64,000 nucleotides of DNA. Origin: Cherax quadricarinatus (lineage: Eukaryota; Arthropoda; Malacostraca; Decapoda; Parastacidae). The stretch is from NCBI RefSeq assembly GCF_038502225.1, contig NC_091369.1, positions 200,001 through 264,000 of the forward strand. Reading direction: 5' to 3'. Below the pieces are notes generated by a model that searched no databases, was not told the DNA's origin, and worked only from the letters and a program-made list of their open reading frames with translations. Each line of letters begins with the position of its first letter. Position 1 is the first letter of the stretch. This document shows positions 1 to 9,896 of the stretch, piece after piece. The position numbers and the translations under genes were made by a program.

Positions 1-245
1 TAGATTGGCTTTAATCGGGTAGGAGTGAGTACACAACGGGCAGTGTGAGGAAGTGACCGCAAGCCAGTCCGTGGAGGGGGAGTACCTGTGTACCTCAAGT
101 CGGTCGAAGCGGGAGTGAGAGAGGGTGGACTGTGTGTCCCACCGACCTAGGTAGGCCTACAGAGGGCAGCACTGAATGCCGCGAAATATGAACTAGTCAG
201 AGCAGACGGCTAGGCTGTGTGCTCTGCCAGTACAGGCTGTCTACA
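1..245 (-). repeat. 3' LTR of the Ty3/Gypsy element (cut by window edge)
   Basis: Positions 1-245 align with 8643-8888 almost base for base, with one 1-bp indel and about seven substitutions, all inside a block near positions 80-115. On the minus strand the repeat starts TGTAGACA at 245, and similarity between the two copies stops exactly there. The other end is off the window. The 3' LTR would supply the polyadenylation signal of the genomic RNA. Confidence 0.88.
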
Positions 246-783
246 TTTGCTCGGCCACGCACCTCGCGTCGTCCCGACGCGACAATACTGGTGGGCCCAT
301 AGGTATAAAGGAATTACACTAGCTACCCCAGAGAGGGACTGGCTTTCGCTCACTAGTAAATAAAAAATGGACAAAAAAATGCAACAGGCAAAAAAAAAAA
401 CTCTCCCATCCAGGGGAAGAGAAAACTGGTTTGCCCGCGCTGTTTCATCGAGTAGAGAGCCGGGAGACGTCAGCACTGGAACTAAAATCTTCTATATACA
501 GGTTGTCCGCAGGGCTGAACATCAGTTGACCACTCGTCTACTAACGTTGTTGCACGCTCACATCTGCAAACAATGACTGACAGTAGCATTTCCTAAGGTG
601 TGACATGTAACTCAGAGGGCAGCACTGCCCTGACCGTAATACAGGCTTTTTTCTTTAGTTAAAAAAACACTGGTGCACATACATACAATAATACTATATC
701 CATGGAATTCATTACACTCTGGGTACCCTTCTAAAAGTATTTACATAATTACATGATGTTGTCCACCCTGACTCTATTATCGA
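246..783 (-). other. 3' non-coding region of the Ty3/Gypsy element
   Basis: This 538-bp stretch lies between the pol stop and the 3' LTR and has no supported gene. A purine run on the minus strand at 646-656, followed by TGTATTAC, looks like a polypurine tract but is about 400 bp from the LTR. The bases directly next to the LTR are not purine-rich. A 14-base piece of the LTR near 160-178 (AGAGGGCAGCACTG) recurs near 615-628, which hints at an older LTR remnant or a recombination here. Confidence 0.5.
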
Positions 784-3700
784 CTAGCTATACAATGTGT
801 GTGCATTTATACCCATTTCTGCAAGCAAACAATTAGCATAACTAGCGTAGGAGTCGGACAAGTCAGTAGGTACGTCAATGTCACAGAAATGTACTGTTGT
901 CCTGGGTCGCAGGCCATAAGTATGGAGCCTTACTGGGCCGTCTTCCGTACCAGCAGTAGTGGGAGAAGGGGTAGACGGTTTGTCCCTAACATTAGTCTGA
1001 TCGTGGCGTTGCAACGCACGCGCCTCCAGCTCTACTTCGGCCTGCATATGGTCCACATACTTCATGTGATCAAGGTGGGCTTCCTTGATAGCTCCCGTAG
1101 CAATCTCCCTCACCTCGAACTTATTGCCACGGAGCTGTCGTAGGACACGGTAAGGACCCACAAACTTTGGGACAAGTTTGTGCATACCTGGGGTCTGCAC
1201 TGGGTTGAGCAACATAACTTTGCAACCTGGTTCCACTTTGCTTTCCTTGGCGCGGGCATTGCGCTCTGACGTGAACCTATCAGTAGCTTTCATAAGGTTC
1301 TCTCGTACCCGCTGGAAGACAAGCTGCGTTGTCCTCATCTTTACTACACTGGGGTTATCAGTATCGTAAGTAGGTCTAGGTGGAGTAAACAGAATTTCAT
1401 ATGGTAAGCGCTTGTCATAGCCATACAAAGCAAAATGAGGTGTCTCACCGATCGAGCTGTTGAGGGAGGAATTTAATGTACACTGAACATCTGGGATAGC
1501 CTCATCCCATGTAGTACAACTTGGGTTAACGGTTACTCTGAGCACCTCCAGGACTTTGCGATTTGTACGTTCAGCAAGACCATTACTCGCAGGGTGGCGT
1601 GGAGCTACTGGCGCTTGATGAATGTTGAATCTGGAGCAAAGATCCTGCATTATGCCATTTATAAACTCAGACCCATTGTCTGACAGAAGGACACGTGGGC
1701 AAGTATGACGAAGAACAACATGCTCACGGAAAGCACTAGCGACCGTTTCAGCGGTTTTATCAGGAATGGGTACTAATTCACTGTACCGCGTCAAGTTATC
1801 TACCATTACAAGCAGGTGCTTATTTCCCTTCTCCGAGGTCGAGAAGTTCGTCAACAGGTCGACAGAAGTTCTCTCCCAGGGCTCCTTTGTAATGGGATAC
1901 TTTAGAATGGGGTTAGGACCTGTAATGGTACCCTTGTGCTGTAGGCAGACAACACACTGGTGTACATGCTTGGCAATGTCCGATGCCATCTTAGGCCAGA
2001 AATATTTCATTCGTGCCTGTTTGATACTGCGGTCCTTCCCGGGGTGCGCTACACCTGGGACATTGTGGATCAACCTAAGAGTAGCTGGTATCATGGACTC
2101 TGGTATCACCAGTTGGTATACGGTTCTGCCGGGGTCCACCAGCTGTGCAACACGGCACAGTACTCCTTGGTTGACCACTAAATCCTTCAGTGGAACGGGA
2201 GACTTGACCTGTAAGTCAACGTCCTCCTTGGTAAGGAAACGAAGGACTGGAGACCACACAGGGTCCTGTCGTTGGGCTCTCTCGAGATCCTCAACAGAGA
2301 ACGAATTGCCGACACTCACGAATGCTATATGTCTCGACAGGGCGTCAGCTACAACATTTTGCTTACCTGGGACATAGCAAATTTCAGGGTTGTAGTCATT
2401 GAACGTGAGCGACCACCGAGCATGCTTTCCCGAGAGGTTCTTATTTGCAAAAAGGGCCAATAAGGGTAAATGATCTGTATAAATCTTGATAGGATAATGA
2501 TAGATGATATCCCGAAAATGACTCAGGGCCCATACAATGGCTAAAGCTTCTAGCTCTGTCACTGAATAATTGACTTCCGCTTTAGTAAGAACACGGCTAG
2601 CATAGGCAATAGGCTGTTGCTTCCCATTAGATTCTTGTGACAAGACTGCACCGATGCCAACTTTGCTGGCATCAGTCGTCAAGGTAAATGCCTTGGTGAA
2701 ATCAGGGAATCTAAGGGTTGGGGCTGATGTTAACTTGTTCTTAAGAATGACAAAAGCTCGTTCCTGATCGCACGTCCACTCAAAAGGGGCATCCTTCTTG
2801 AGTAAGCGTGTCAGGGGTGCCGCAATGGTGGAGAAACCTGCGATAAAGGTGCGGTAGAAACCCGCCAGGCCTATGAAGGACCGGACTGCATCCGCCGTCA
2901 TGGGTCTGGGGAATTTCTGCACGGCCGAGATTTTAGACTCGTCCGTCTTTATGCCATTCTGAGTTACTACGTGACCCAGAAATTTTATTTCCTTCCGGAG
3001 GAAATGACATTTGGAGAGCTTTACCTTAAGATTTGCCTGAGCTAGCCTGTCCAATACCCTGTCAAGTTTCTCAAGATGTGACGGGACATCTTGCGACATG
3101 ACTATGAGATCATCCAGGTAGACCATGAGCGTGCCACCTAGGAGGGTACGGAAAATTGTCGTCATCAAACGACTAAACGTGATTGGGCTTCCGCGCAAGC
3201 CGAAGGGCATCCTCCTGAACTGGTAATGACCAGTTGGAGTAGAGAAAGCTGTCAACTCTCTACTCTCATCATCGAGGGGGATCTGCCAGAACCCTTGAAG
3301 AAGATCAAGAGTTGAAAAGACCTTATTATCGCCGATGTTCTGCAACAGGTCGTTCAGAACTGGCAATGGAAAACGGTCTGGGATGGTACATGCATTCAGT
3401 TTCCTGTAATCGATAACAGGGCGCCAGGTTCCGTCTTTCTTGGGAACCAGAATAAGGGGAGCATTCCACGGGGAAGTGGACTCCTCAATAACTCCATCAC
3501 GGAGCATCCGTGTAATGAGTTCTTCGGCGAAGACTCTTTGCGCATGTGGCAGGCGATACGCAGGTACATAAATGGGTTTAGTACCTTTGTCAAGTGGAAT
3601 ACGGTGAGAGATCAGTGAGGTCAAACCCATTGACTCACCATCTAGTGCAACTGCAGAACGTGCACGATTGAGAACCTGGAGAAGTTTTGGAACCTCTTCA

Positions 3701-5040
3701 GGATAGTCTGTCAAAGCTAGATCATCTTCCTGCACTGGCCGGGTGTTGGAAGAGTCAGCAGCAGACTCGCCTGGGAGAACTGCACTCACAAGGAAGTCAG
3801 CTGGGGCTTCACCCTCCACTCTCACCGGGAGAGGGAATCTGACAAGGTCAACAAGTGAGGTATTCTTCCGCAGGGGAAATTCTCGACTATGCATGTTGAC
3901 AACAAGGACTTGCAACTTACCACGTTGCACTGTGTGCAAGGATGGTTCAAGGGAGAGGCCCTTGACTCGGCATGTGTCGTTGTCAACCAGCACATGGTCT
4001 CCTTCAAAAGCTCTGCTCACGTACACCGTAACAGGAGTGAGCGAGTTAGCTGACAAAGTGACGTCATACTTTGTACAAGCAGTAACTCTGCTCGCTGATG
4101 CCATGACACGAGTCAGACAGTCGCCTGCCGACAGGGATACTGCGGCTTGACAACTGCTGGTCTCTACAACAGCGTCAGAGTTAGAGTGAAGGTTAGACTG
4201 GGCGTCCCCAGACTGGGTTTCACTGGTAACTACGCGCTGATGGCCAGGAGGTGATGGGCAACGAGCTCTACTACGAGGTCGATCAGGACGAGAGACCGAC
4301 CCCGGGGAGAATGTGCTATGGAAACCACCGGTTTCCAACGATTCTAGGCACTGTGCGTACTCTGAGACGGAGTAGCACGTAGTGGATCCTAAGCGCACGC
4401 CCCAGAAGGGCACATCCACTCCGTTGAATTCCGCTTTCCACTCAGCTGGATCTAAACGGATCCTAAGATCTGCCATGGTTTTGAACCCTATGAGCAGGTC
4501 ACCATGGAAAACAATACCATCTACGACTAAGAATTTTGCGGACAGCTTGTGACCCTGGACCACAAATTCTAGCGTTGTGCGACCGCGAACCGTCAGCGGT
4601 TTACCTGAGACTCCTCTCAAGGTCTGAATGGCAGATGGCTCTGTCAACATGGCCGCGTGAAGGCCAATGTCTCGGAAAAAGGTGGAGCGGACAATGTTAA
4701 CCACCGAACCTGTGTCTAGGAAAAGCTGAACAGGCTTATTGTGGACAGTGGACTCGATGAGCGGTCCACATGGGTTGTCATACCGAACATGAAGGCATGA
4801 CAGGCCGACGAGATCCCCGGAGTCACAGCTGCTCGAGGCTCGACACTTGTTGACGAGGCTCGACCTGGAAGGTACGGTAAGAGTCTCAGCAACAACGTCA
4901 AGACACTCGGTTTCCTCACTGTCGGCAAGCGTATCACTGCCCAGGGCGGCGAATGCATTGCGGACAGGGACGGAATACAGCGACTCCGACAGGGTTACTA
5001 CGTCTTTCGCTGGTTTTGCGGACGCGCCTCTTCCCCCGAA
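784..5040 (-). CDS. pol: Pol polyprotein of Ty3/Gypsy element: protease, RT, RNase H, integrase
   Basis: The frame is open from 5040 to the stop at 784 (about 1,418 codons); the first in-frame Met is at 4704. The protease signature FLDTGS lies upstream of that Met (near 4710-4727), so translation must start earlier, probably by -1 frameshifting from gag. Numbering from the Met: protease tail DLLIG near 69-73; reverse transcriptase about 375-590 with LDLLQGFWQIPL (466-477) and active site YLDD (529-532); RNase H with TDAS (677-680), E717/E719, D744 and ADALS (786-790); integrase zinc finger H880, H887, C917, C920; integrase catalytic D949, D1009 and E1045, with exactly 35 residues between the last two; GPY motif at 1183-1185. 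No chromodomain is recognised in the last 100 residues. All catalytic residues are present, so the product could be active. Confidence 0.95.
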   Translation of the reverse strand, partial: FGGRGASAKPAKDVVTLSESLYSVPVRNAFAALGSDTLADSEETECLDVVAETLTVPSRSSLVNKCRASSSCDSGDLVGLSCLHVRYDNPCGPLIESTVHNKPVQLFLDTGSVVNIVRSTFFRDIGLHAAMLTEPSAIQTLRGVSGKPLTVRGRTTLEFVVQGHKLSAKFLVVDGIVFHGDLLIGFKTMADLRIRLDPAEWKAEFNGVDVPFWGVRLGSTTCYSVSEYAQCLESLETGGFHSTFSPGSVSRPDRPRSRARCPSPPGHQRVVTSETQSGDAQSNLHSNSDAVVETSSCQAAVSLSAGDCLTRVMASASRVTACTKYDVTLSANSLTPVTVYVSRAFEGDHVLVDNDTCRVKGLSLEPSLHTVQRGKLQVLVVNMHSREFPLRKNTSLVDLVRFPLPVRVEGEAPADFLVSAVLPGESAADSSNTRPVQEDDLALTDYPEEVPKLLQVLNRARSAVALDGESMGLTSLISHRIPLDKGTKPIYVPAYRLPHAQRVFAEELITRMLRDGVIEESTSPWNAPLILVPKKDGTWRPVIDYRKLNACTIPDRFPLPVLNDLLQNIGDNKVFSTLDLLQGFWQIPLDDESRELTAFSTPTGHYQFRRMPFGLRGSPITFSRLMTTIFRTLLGGTLMVYLDDLIVMSQDVPSHLEKLDRVLDRLAQANLKVKLSKCHFLRKEIKFLGHVVTQNGIKTDESKISAVQKFPRPMTADAVRSFIGLAGFYRTFIAGFSTIAAPLTRLLKKDAPFEWTCDQERAFVILKNKLTSAPTLRFPDFTKAFTLTTDASKVGIGAVLSQESNGKQQPIAYASRVLTKAEVNYSVTELEALAIVWALSHFRDIIYHYPIKIYTDHLPLLALFANKNLSGKHARWSLTFNDYNPEICYVPGKQNVVADALSRHIAFVSVGNSFSVEDLERAQRQDPVWSPVLRFLTKEDVDLQVKSPVPLKDLVVNQGVLCRVAQLVDPGRTVYQLVIPESMIPATLRLIHNVPGVAHPGKDRSIKQARMKYFWPKMASDIAKHVHQCVVCLQHKGTITGPNPILKYPITKEPWERTSVDLLTNFSTSEKGNKHLLVMVDNLTRYSELVPIPDKTAETVASAFREHVVLRHTCPRVLLSDNGSEFINGIMQDLCSRFNIHQAPVAPRHPASNGLAERTNRKVLEVLRVTVNPSCTTWDEAIPDVQCTLNSSLNSSIGETPHFALYGYDKRLPYEILFTPPRPTYDTDNPSVVKMRTTQLVFQRVRENLMKATDRFTSERNARAKESKVEPGCKVMLLNPVQTPGMHKLVPKFVGPYRVLRQLRGNKFEVREIATGAIKEAHLDHMKYVDHMQAEVELEARALQRHDQTNVRDKPSTPSPTTAGTEDGPVRLHTYGLRPRTTVHFCDIDVPTDLSDSYASYANCLLAEMGINAHTLYS
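4998..5040 (-). other. gag-pol overlap, probable -1 ribosomal frameshift region
   Basis: The pol frame is open from 5040 and the gag frame closes at 4998. Moving from the gag frame to the pol frame needs a -1 shift. No perfect X-XXY-YYZ heptamer is seen in the 43-bp overlap. The nearest candidates on the minus strand are G-CAA-AAC and the purine run around GGGGGAAGAGG. The exact shift site is therefore undecided. Confidence 0.6.
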
Positions 5041-6305
5041 CTAGTGGAAGGGCTTCTACGAGCATGTGCATTGCGCGACGACTGCTTGCTCCACTCAGCT
5101 GTCAGCATACTTCGCAGCTTGTTACACTCATGGGAGGTATGACTGGAAGTATTGTGGTAAACACAGATTCCCTCGCGAGACTGGGCATGGGGACGGTGAC
5201 GGTTACCTTGATACTGAGCGTGGGGACTGTGACGGTTACTTTGCGGGGACTTAAGTTTGTAACACTCAGATCGGTAGTGCCCTCGTTTGCCACAGTTGAA
5301 ACAAGTCACTACACGCTTAGCGGGTGAGGTTGGGGGTGGTGTCTGCTGGCGACGTTTCGCCCTGGTCCAGGAAGTCGATGACTGCCTTTTTGTATAAGAC
5401 CGACTGTTGTTACTGTGGTCGCTATTTTTACTTAGGCGCGTATTAGTGGGACTGGGGTTAGAACCTTTGTGGGTTGGCTGTCTGACAGCAGCAGCAAAAG
5501 TGACTTCCGGCTGCGACCGCGGGGTCACTGCGGACGGCGCTGCAAGGATGGGTAGGGGATCATCCGCAAAGCGGCAAACCTTGCCTTGCTCGGAAGGCGG
5601 CTTGAGCGAGTCGATGGCGTCATATGCACCCAGGACGTCGTGCTGAGGGCCGAGTCCTAGCGCATCAATGGCAGCCCAGAGGTTAGGGGCGGAATCCCTC
5701 CGCATGATGCCGACAGCCAGCATGGGGATGATGTCTTTAATAGCCATACGGCCATCACCATCCGCCCACTTAGTGGAGTTGACGGCATCAGTAAAGTCCG
5801 TGGCGGCTTGCTCGAAACGGCAAACGCAAGCCAGGGGGCTTTCGTGCCGGTATTGACATTCGGCCAAGACGCTGGTAACGATGTCAATGTAATGGCGTTG
5901 GCGACTACGCCGAAAATAACGCCTAAATTCCTCCTTAAGTTCACCCCAAGACTGAATCTTACAAACGCGCTTGAGCTGCACAAAGGCACCTATATCACCC
6001 TGGGTGAGATCCACTGCTGCAACAGCAGCACGAATGTACTGTGTATCTGTTGGGCTATCAAATAGAGCCTGAACAGTCGCCTCGACTGACTGCAGCCATG
6101 GCTCTAAACTATTTGCACGACCGTCAAAAATAAGGGTCAGTTGTGGACGACGAGCCGGCCCACTGGTGGTCGAGGCGTGAGCCACAAGTTGACCAACTGT
6201 CGCTGGGGCTTCGATGCCCTGCCGCGTGCTCACGCTGGCTGAGGCACCATTGCTGGCACCAGCAGAATCTGGGGTATCGGCATGGCCACTGCGTGTCCTA
6301 GTCAT
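4998..6305 (-). CDS. gag: Gag protein of Ty3/Gypsy element
   Basis: A 435-residue ORF directly upstream of pol and overlapping it by 43 bp. Residues about 55-240 look like the retrotransposon Gag capsid region (LTLIFDGRANSLEPWLQSVE; ELKEEFRRYF; ESPLACVCRFEQ). Residues 270-330 are basic and Ser/Thr/Pro-rich. A CCHC zinc knuckle CFNCGKRGHYRSEC sits at 335-348, followed by a second Cys/His cluster (CVYHNTSSHTSHEC) about 35 residues later. The protein would form the virus-like particle and bind the element's RNA. The Met at 6305 is the first in the frame and gives a normal Gag length. It ends in QNQRKT before TAG at 4998-5000. Confidence 0.93.
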   Translation of the reverse strand: MTRTRSGHADTPDSAGASNGASASVSTRQGIEAPATVGQLVAHASTTSGPARRPQLTLIFDGRANSLEPWLQSVEATVQALFDSPTDTQYIRAAVAAVDLTQGDIGAFVQLKRVCKIQSWGELKEEFRRYFRRSRQRHYIDIVTSVLAECQYRHESPLACVCRFEQAATDFTDAVNSTKWADGDGRMAIKDIIPMLAVGIMRRDSAPNLWAAIDALGLGPQHDVLGAYDAIDSLKPPSEQGKVCRFADDPLPILAAPSAVTPRSQPEVTFAAAVRQPTHKGSNPSPTNTRLSKNSDHSNNSRSYTKRQSSTSWTRAKRRQQTPPPTSPAKRVVTCFNCGKRGHYRSECYKLKSPQSNRHSPHAQYQGNRHRPHAQSREGICVYHNTSSHTSHECNKLRSMLTAEWSKQSSRNAHARRSPSTSSGEEARPQNQRKT

Positions 6306-8544
6306 GACGTCGATTGTTGAAATGCAAGTAGGTCACGAAGATGGTAAACAGGTCAGAGCAAGAAATGGTATGCACTGGCTACAATTCAAAACAGAGTCAA
6401 AGAGAACTCAGCACCACAGTACTAGGTAAACTGCTTAGTGATAGAAATAATTTGAGCAAAACAACAATAAAAAGGGAAATAGTGATACACTCTGAAAACA
6501 AAATAAGAGATGTATGCAAGTGAATGTACTACAGGGAAGTGCACAAAATGAAGCTAAGGATAGTCAATAATTTCACCAGGAATCTGGCAACAAAATTTAT
6601 GAAAAGGAGTTGAACTGTAAACACTGGTAGCAAAAATTGCACAAAATTAAAATAAATCAGGTACTACACAACACTAAACTGTGCTGCAAGCACAGTTTAA
6701 AAAGATTGCGGGTGCTAGCAGTAGCAAATTGAAACGCAAAAAAAAAGGTAATTCACTTGCACAAGGGAAGTTGGCACAAAAAAGATATCAGAGTATGGAA
6801 TAGTGCCAAAAATCACACAAAAAAAAATACACTGACCAGAATTGCTATATTGCACACAAAATAAAATTAATAAAAATGCAAATTATTAAATTCAAGAATA
6901 TGGCAAAGGTTAACTGGTGTTAGCAGGGTGTACACTGGCAAAAAGAAAAAAAAAATTTGCACAATCTCAAGGTCAAAATTAATTAACTTCACAAGGAATT
7001 TTGGTAATTAATGGTAAATAAGCAGGTTCCCAAAAATACACTCAATGACTTGGGTATATAAAATAGCAAAAAGCAATGCACATAGGTGAATATTCACTGA
7101 TAAAACATAGAATATATGTAGAGCAAAATAAATGGGGGAACAGAAAAAAAAATTTAATGGGCTAGGCACAGATTGTATGACTGCAGGTAGAATATACTAA
7201 TACTTAAGTACTTGAAGATTACACTTATTAAAAAAAAGAACTAACAAACAAAACAGTGCAAGGGTGTCAACAATCTGTGGCTAACTTGCAGGTGCAACTA
7301 GAAAAAAAAATAACAGCACACAGGAATTACATGAAAACTGTATGTGAGAGGTAAATTGTATAAATGGTTAACACTGAACAATTTAAATCAATAACTGAGG
7401 TGCAAGAAGCAGAATAAAAAAAACTGGAATTTAAAATGTAGGAGTGCAAAAATAAATTCACAAAATTTAAGCTGTAGGTAAGTGGCAAAATGTGCACTGA
7501 TGACACTGAACAATTTACTGAAGTATGGCTTCAGTAACTAACTGTATTGGTGCAGGACAGTTAAATAATGTCACAAAATATTAGGAAATGCTAGGTAAGT
7601 CACTGTTTACTTAACTTTGAGTGCAGGTGGACGAAGGTACGGCAGGTGCTGGAACTTTCAGTGATGTTCTAGTGTCACTACACGCCTCGTAGCATTTGTA
7701 TACTGCTATGGGGCTTCAATGTCGTAGAAAAAAAATATCAGAAAGGACTTGGGAAGAACAGGAAAGACCGGAGTAACTCTGTGGAGGTATAAGAAGTTAA
7801 GAGACGTGGATACCCGGCGTGAACCAGAGCTGGTGTATGGTTGTTTACACTGGCAAGCGTGTCTGGGCGCGCTGACTGACTGCGGCTTCAGCACACGGAG
7901 AACAAAACATTTACTGCACTACTCGAACGTGCTAAAAACAAGCTTAAGTGAAACTTTGAACTGGGACGAGTAAGTTTTACTGTAACAAATCACTGGGGAA
8001 AACAGAACTGGTGATGAACTGGGAATAAAACAACAAAGGAAAGGGAAAAAAAAAAATTTTTAAACTGGGCAACACAAAAAAAAAAAAAAACTGCACTGGC
8101 TGGAGATACGTAGGTGCTGAGTAGTAGTAGACACTATGATGAGTCACGAGCTGCCGTAGACGCTGAACTTTGCTGGCTTAGGGGCTAAGCCAACTGGGTT
8201 CCCACGTGGTTAAGCCCGGTAGAACTTCTTGGAGGAACTCTACTTCTTGTAGCTGAGAAGGGCGTAGGGACGCTGTAGGAGGCAGGAGAATGGTGCTGGA
8301 GAGTGTTGAAGGGCTGTAGAGAGGGTGATGAGGTGAACACGTGACTGCTAAGGCTGGAGATGACGCTGTGATGCCTATGTCCAGATTTTGTGGGAAAAAT
8401 CTAGGACGAAGATCTATCTCGGGTCCCGTCAAGACGCTGGGAGTAGCAGATAACTCTTTAGGCTAGCAGGTGCGTTGGATGACGACGGATGATGTTGACT
8501 GGTGTCGACCGATCCCCTCCACCCTGAAAAGGCTCACAATGCCG
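6306..8544 (-). other. Long leader of the Ty3/Gypsy element
   Basis: About 2.2 kb lies between the primer-binding site and the gag start. The part 6306-8100 is strongly A/T-rich with many A runs; 8100-8544 is more balanced. No ORF of convincing length or known motif is present. It probably contains the packaging signal, and it is long for a Gypsy leader. A splice or internal ribosome entry function is possible but nothing in the sequence shows it. Confidence 0.5.
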
Positions 8545-8546
8545 CT

Positions 8547-8562
8547 GACTCCGCTGTCACCA
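8547..8562 (-). other. Primer-binding site of the Ty3/Gypsy element
   Basis: On the minus strand the sequence one base after the 5' LTR reads TGGTGACAGCGGAGTC. It starts with TGG, the complement of the tRNA CCA end, as expected for minus-strand priming by a host tRNA. The TRIM-like element near 35.2 kb has TGGTGGCAGCGGAG at the equivalent place, which suggests the same or a similar primer tRNA. I cannot name the tRNA. Confidence 0.65.
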
Positions 8563-8563
8563 C

Positions 8564-9050
<487 letters not shown>

Positions 9051-9416
9051 CTCCCTCCGCTTTGTGTTGAAGGACTGTTTTACAGCGTGTTTACATATAC
9101 ATGTAACTATAATATGGGTAATTAGTCTACTGATTGTCACCACAGTCATCAACATTTTCAAAGTCTTCATTTTCAAAAAATTATCATCACATTTTTGTAC
9201 CTGCTCTATAAATTGGAAGAACTGATAGGTAATTGTTTCTCCCTGCAGGTAAGAACTGTGTGCCGCCCCTGAGACCTGCTCACCTGCTCCTTGGTAATTA
9301 TAACCTCAGGTTACCGAGGCTCCTTCCTCACATCACCTGCAGTGTTGCCCGGAGAGAGAGAGAATACCTAGTACAATTAACGTTCCTAATTAGGCAAACA
9401 TATCATATTTTTCTCA
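9051..9416. other. Unannotated spacer
   Basis: No gene or known repeat is recognised. The sequence is of mixed composition with a short GAGAGAGAGA run near 9353-9363. Confidence 0.5.
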
Positions 9417-9496
9417 ATAAGCCCTGATCCACCGGGATGCCTGGTCATGGACCGGGCCGCGGGAGCGTTGATCCCCGGAATAACCTCCAGGTATGC
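9417..9496 (+). pseudogene. LINE family B, 3'-end fragment
   Basis: About 80 bp match the last 75-80 bp of the family B LINE seen whole at 56535-58265, ending in the characteristic AATAACCTCCAGGTA. Only the tail remains, as expected for a heavily 5'-truncated insertion. Confidence 0.75.
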
Positions 9497-9896
9497 GTGA
9501 GCCAGTAGGTGACTTGAACCTGCCTAGTATGGGCCAGTAGGCCTGCTGCAGTGCTCCTTAAGTGTGGCAGAAGGTGTGTGGTAACTGCTAGGTGGTCTTA
9601 AGGGTGCCTGAGGTTATATTATAGCGCAGGTAAGTGACGTTACAAGTCCAGTGTTTATGTCAGTGAATGGACCTGAACTTGGCTCTTTTAAACTTAGCCA
9701 TATTGAGGAGAGTTTTAGTTAGCATGGCAAGAACAAAAAATGTCGAGCGTAAACAAAGCGGTGGATAAAGAAACATTTGTGTGTTGTATTGTCTTGGTAG
9801 CAGTGTCCATGGTATTCTGTTCTTGATAGATGTGTATAACAAATAACATTGCCACAGCCAACGAAAAATTAACAGCTGCAGTGTCCTTCTTACTAT
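9497..9896. other. Unannotated spacer
   Basis: No gene is supported. The stretch near 9520-9545 (GGGCCAGTAGGCCTGCTGCA) resembles a dispersed repeat also hinted at near 46440-46480. Confidence 0.4.

Noticed and set aside
246..643. Reading the 3' LTR as extending to 643 with a truncated 5' LTR
   Set aside because: The right copy has TG...CA termini (8564-8888) with a primer-binding site one base inside, and similarity stops exactly at the TGT end in both copies, so 245 is the better boundary.
4716..4958. 80-residue minus-strand ORF between gag and pol
   Set aside because: It lies in the gag frame after the gag stop and overlaps the protease coding region read in the pol frame.
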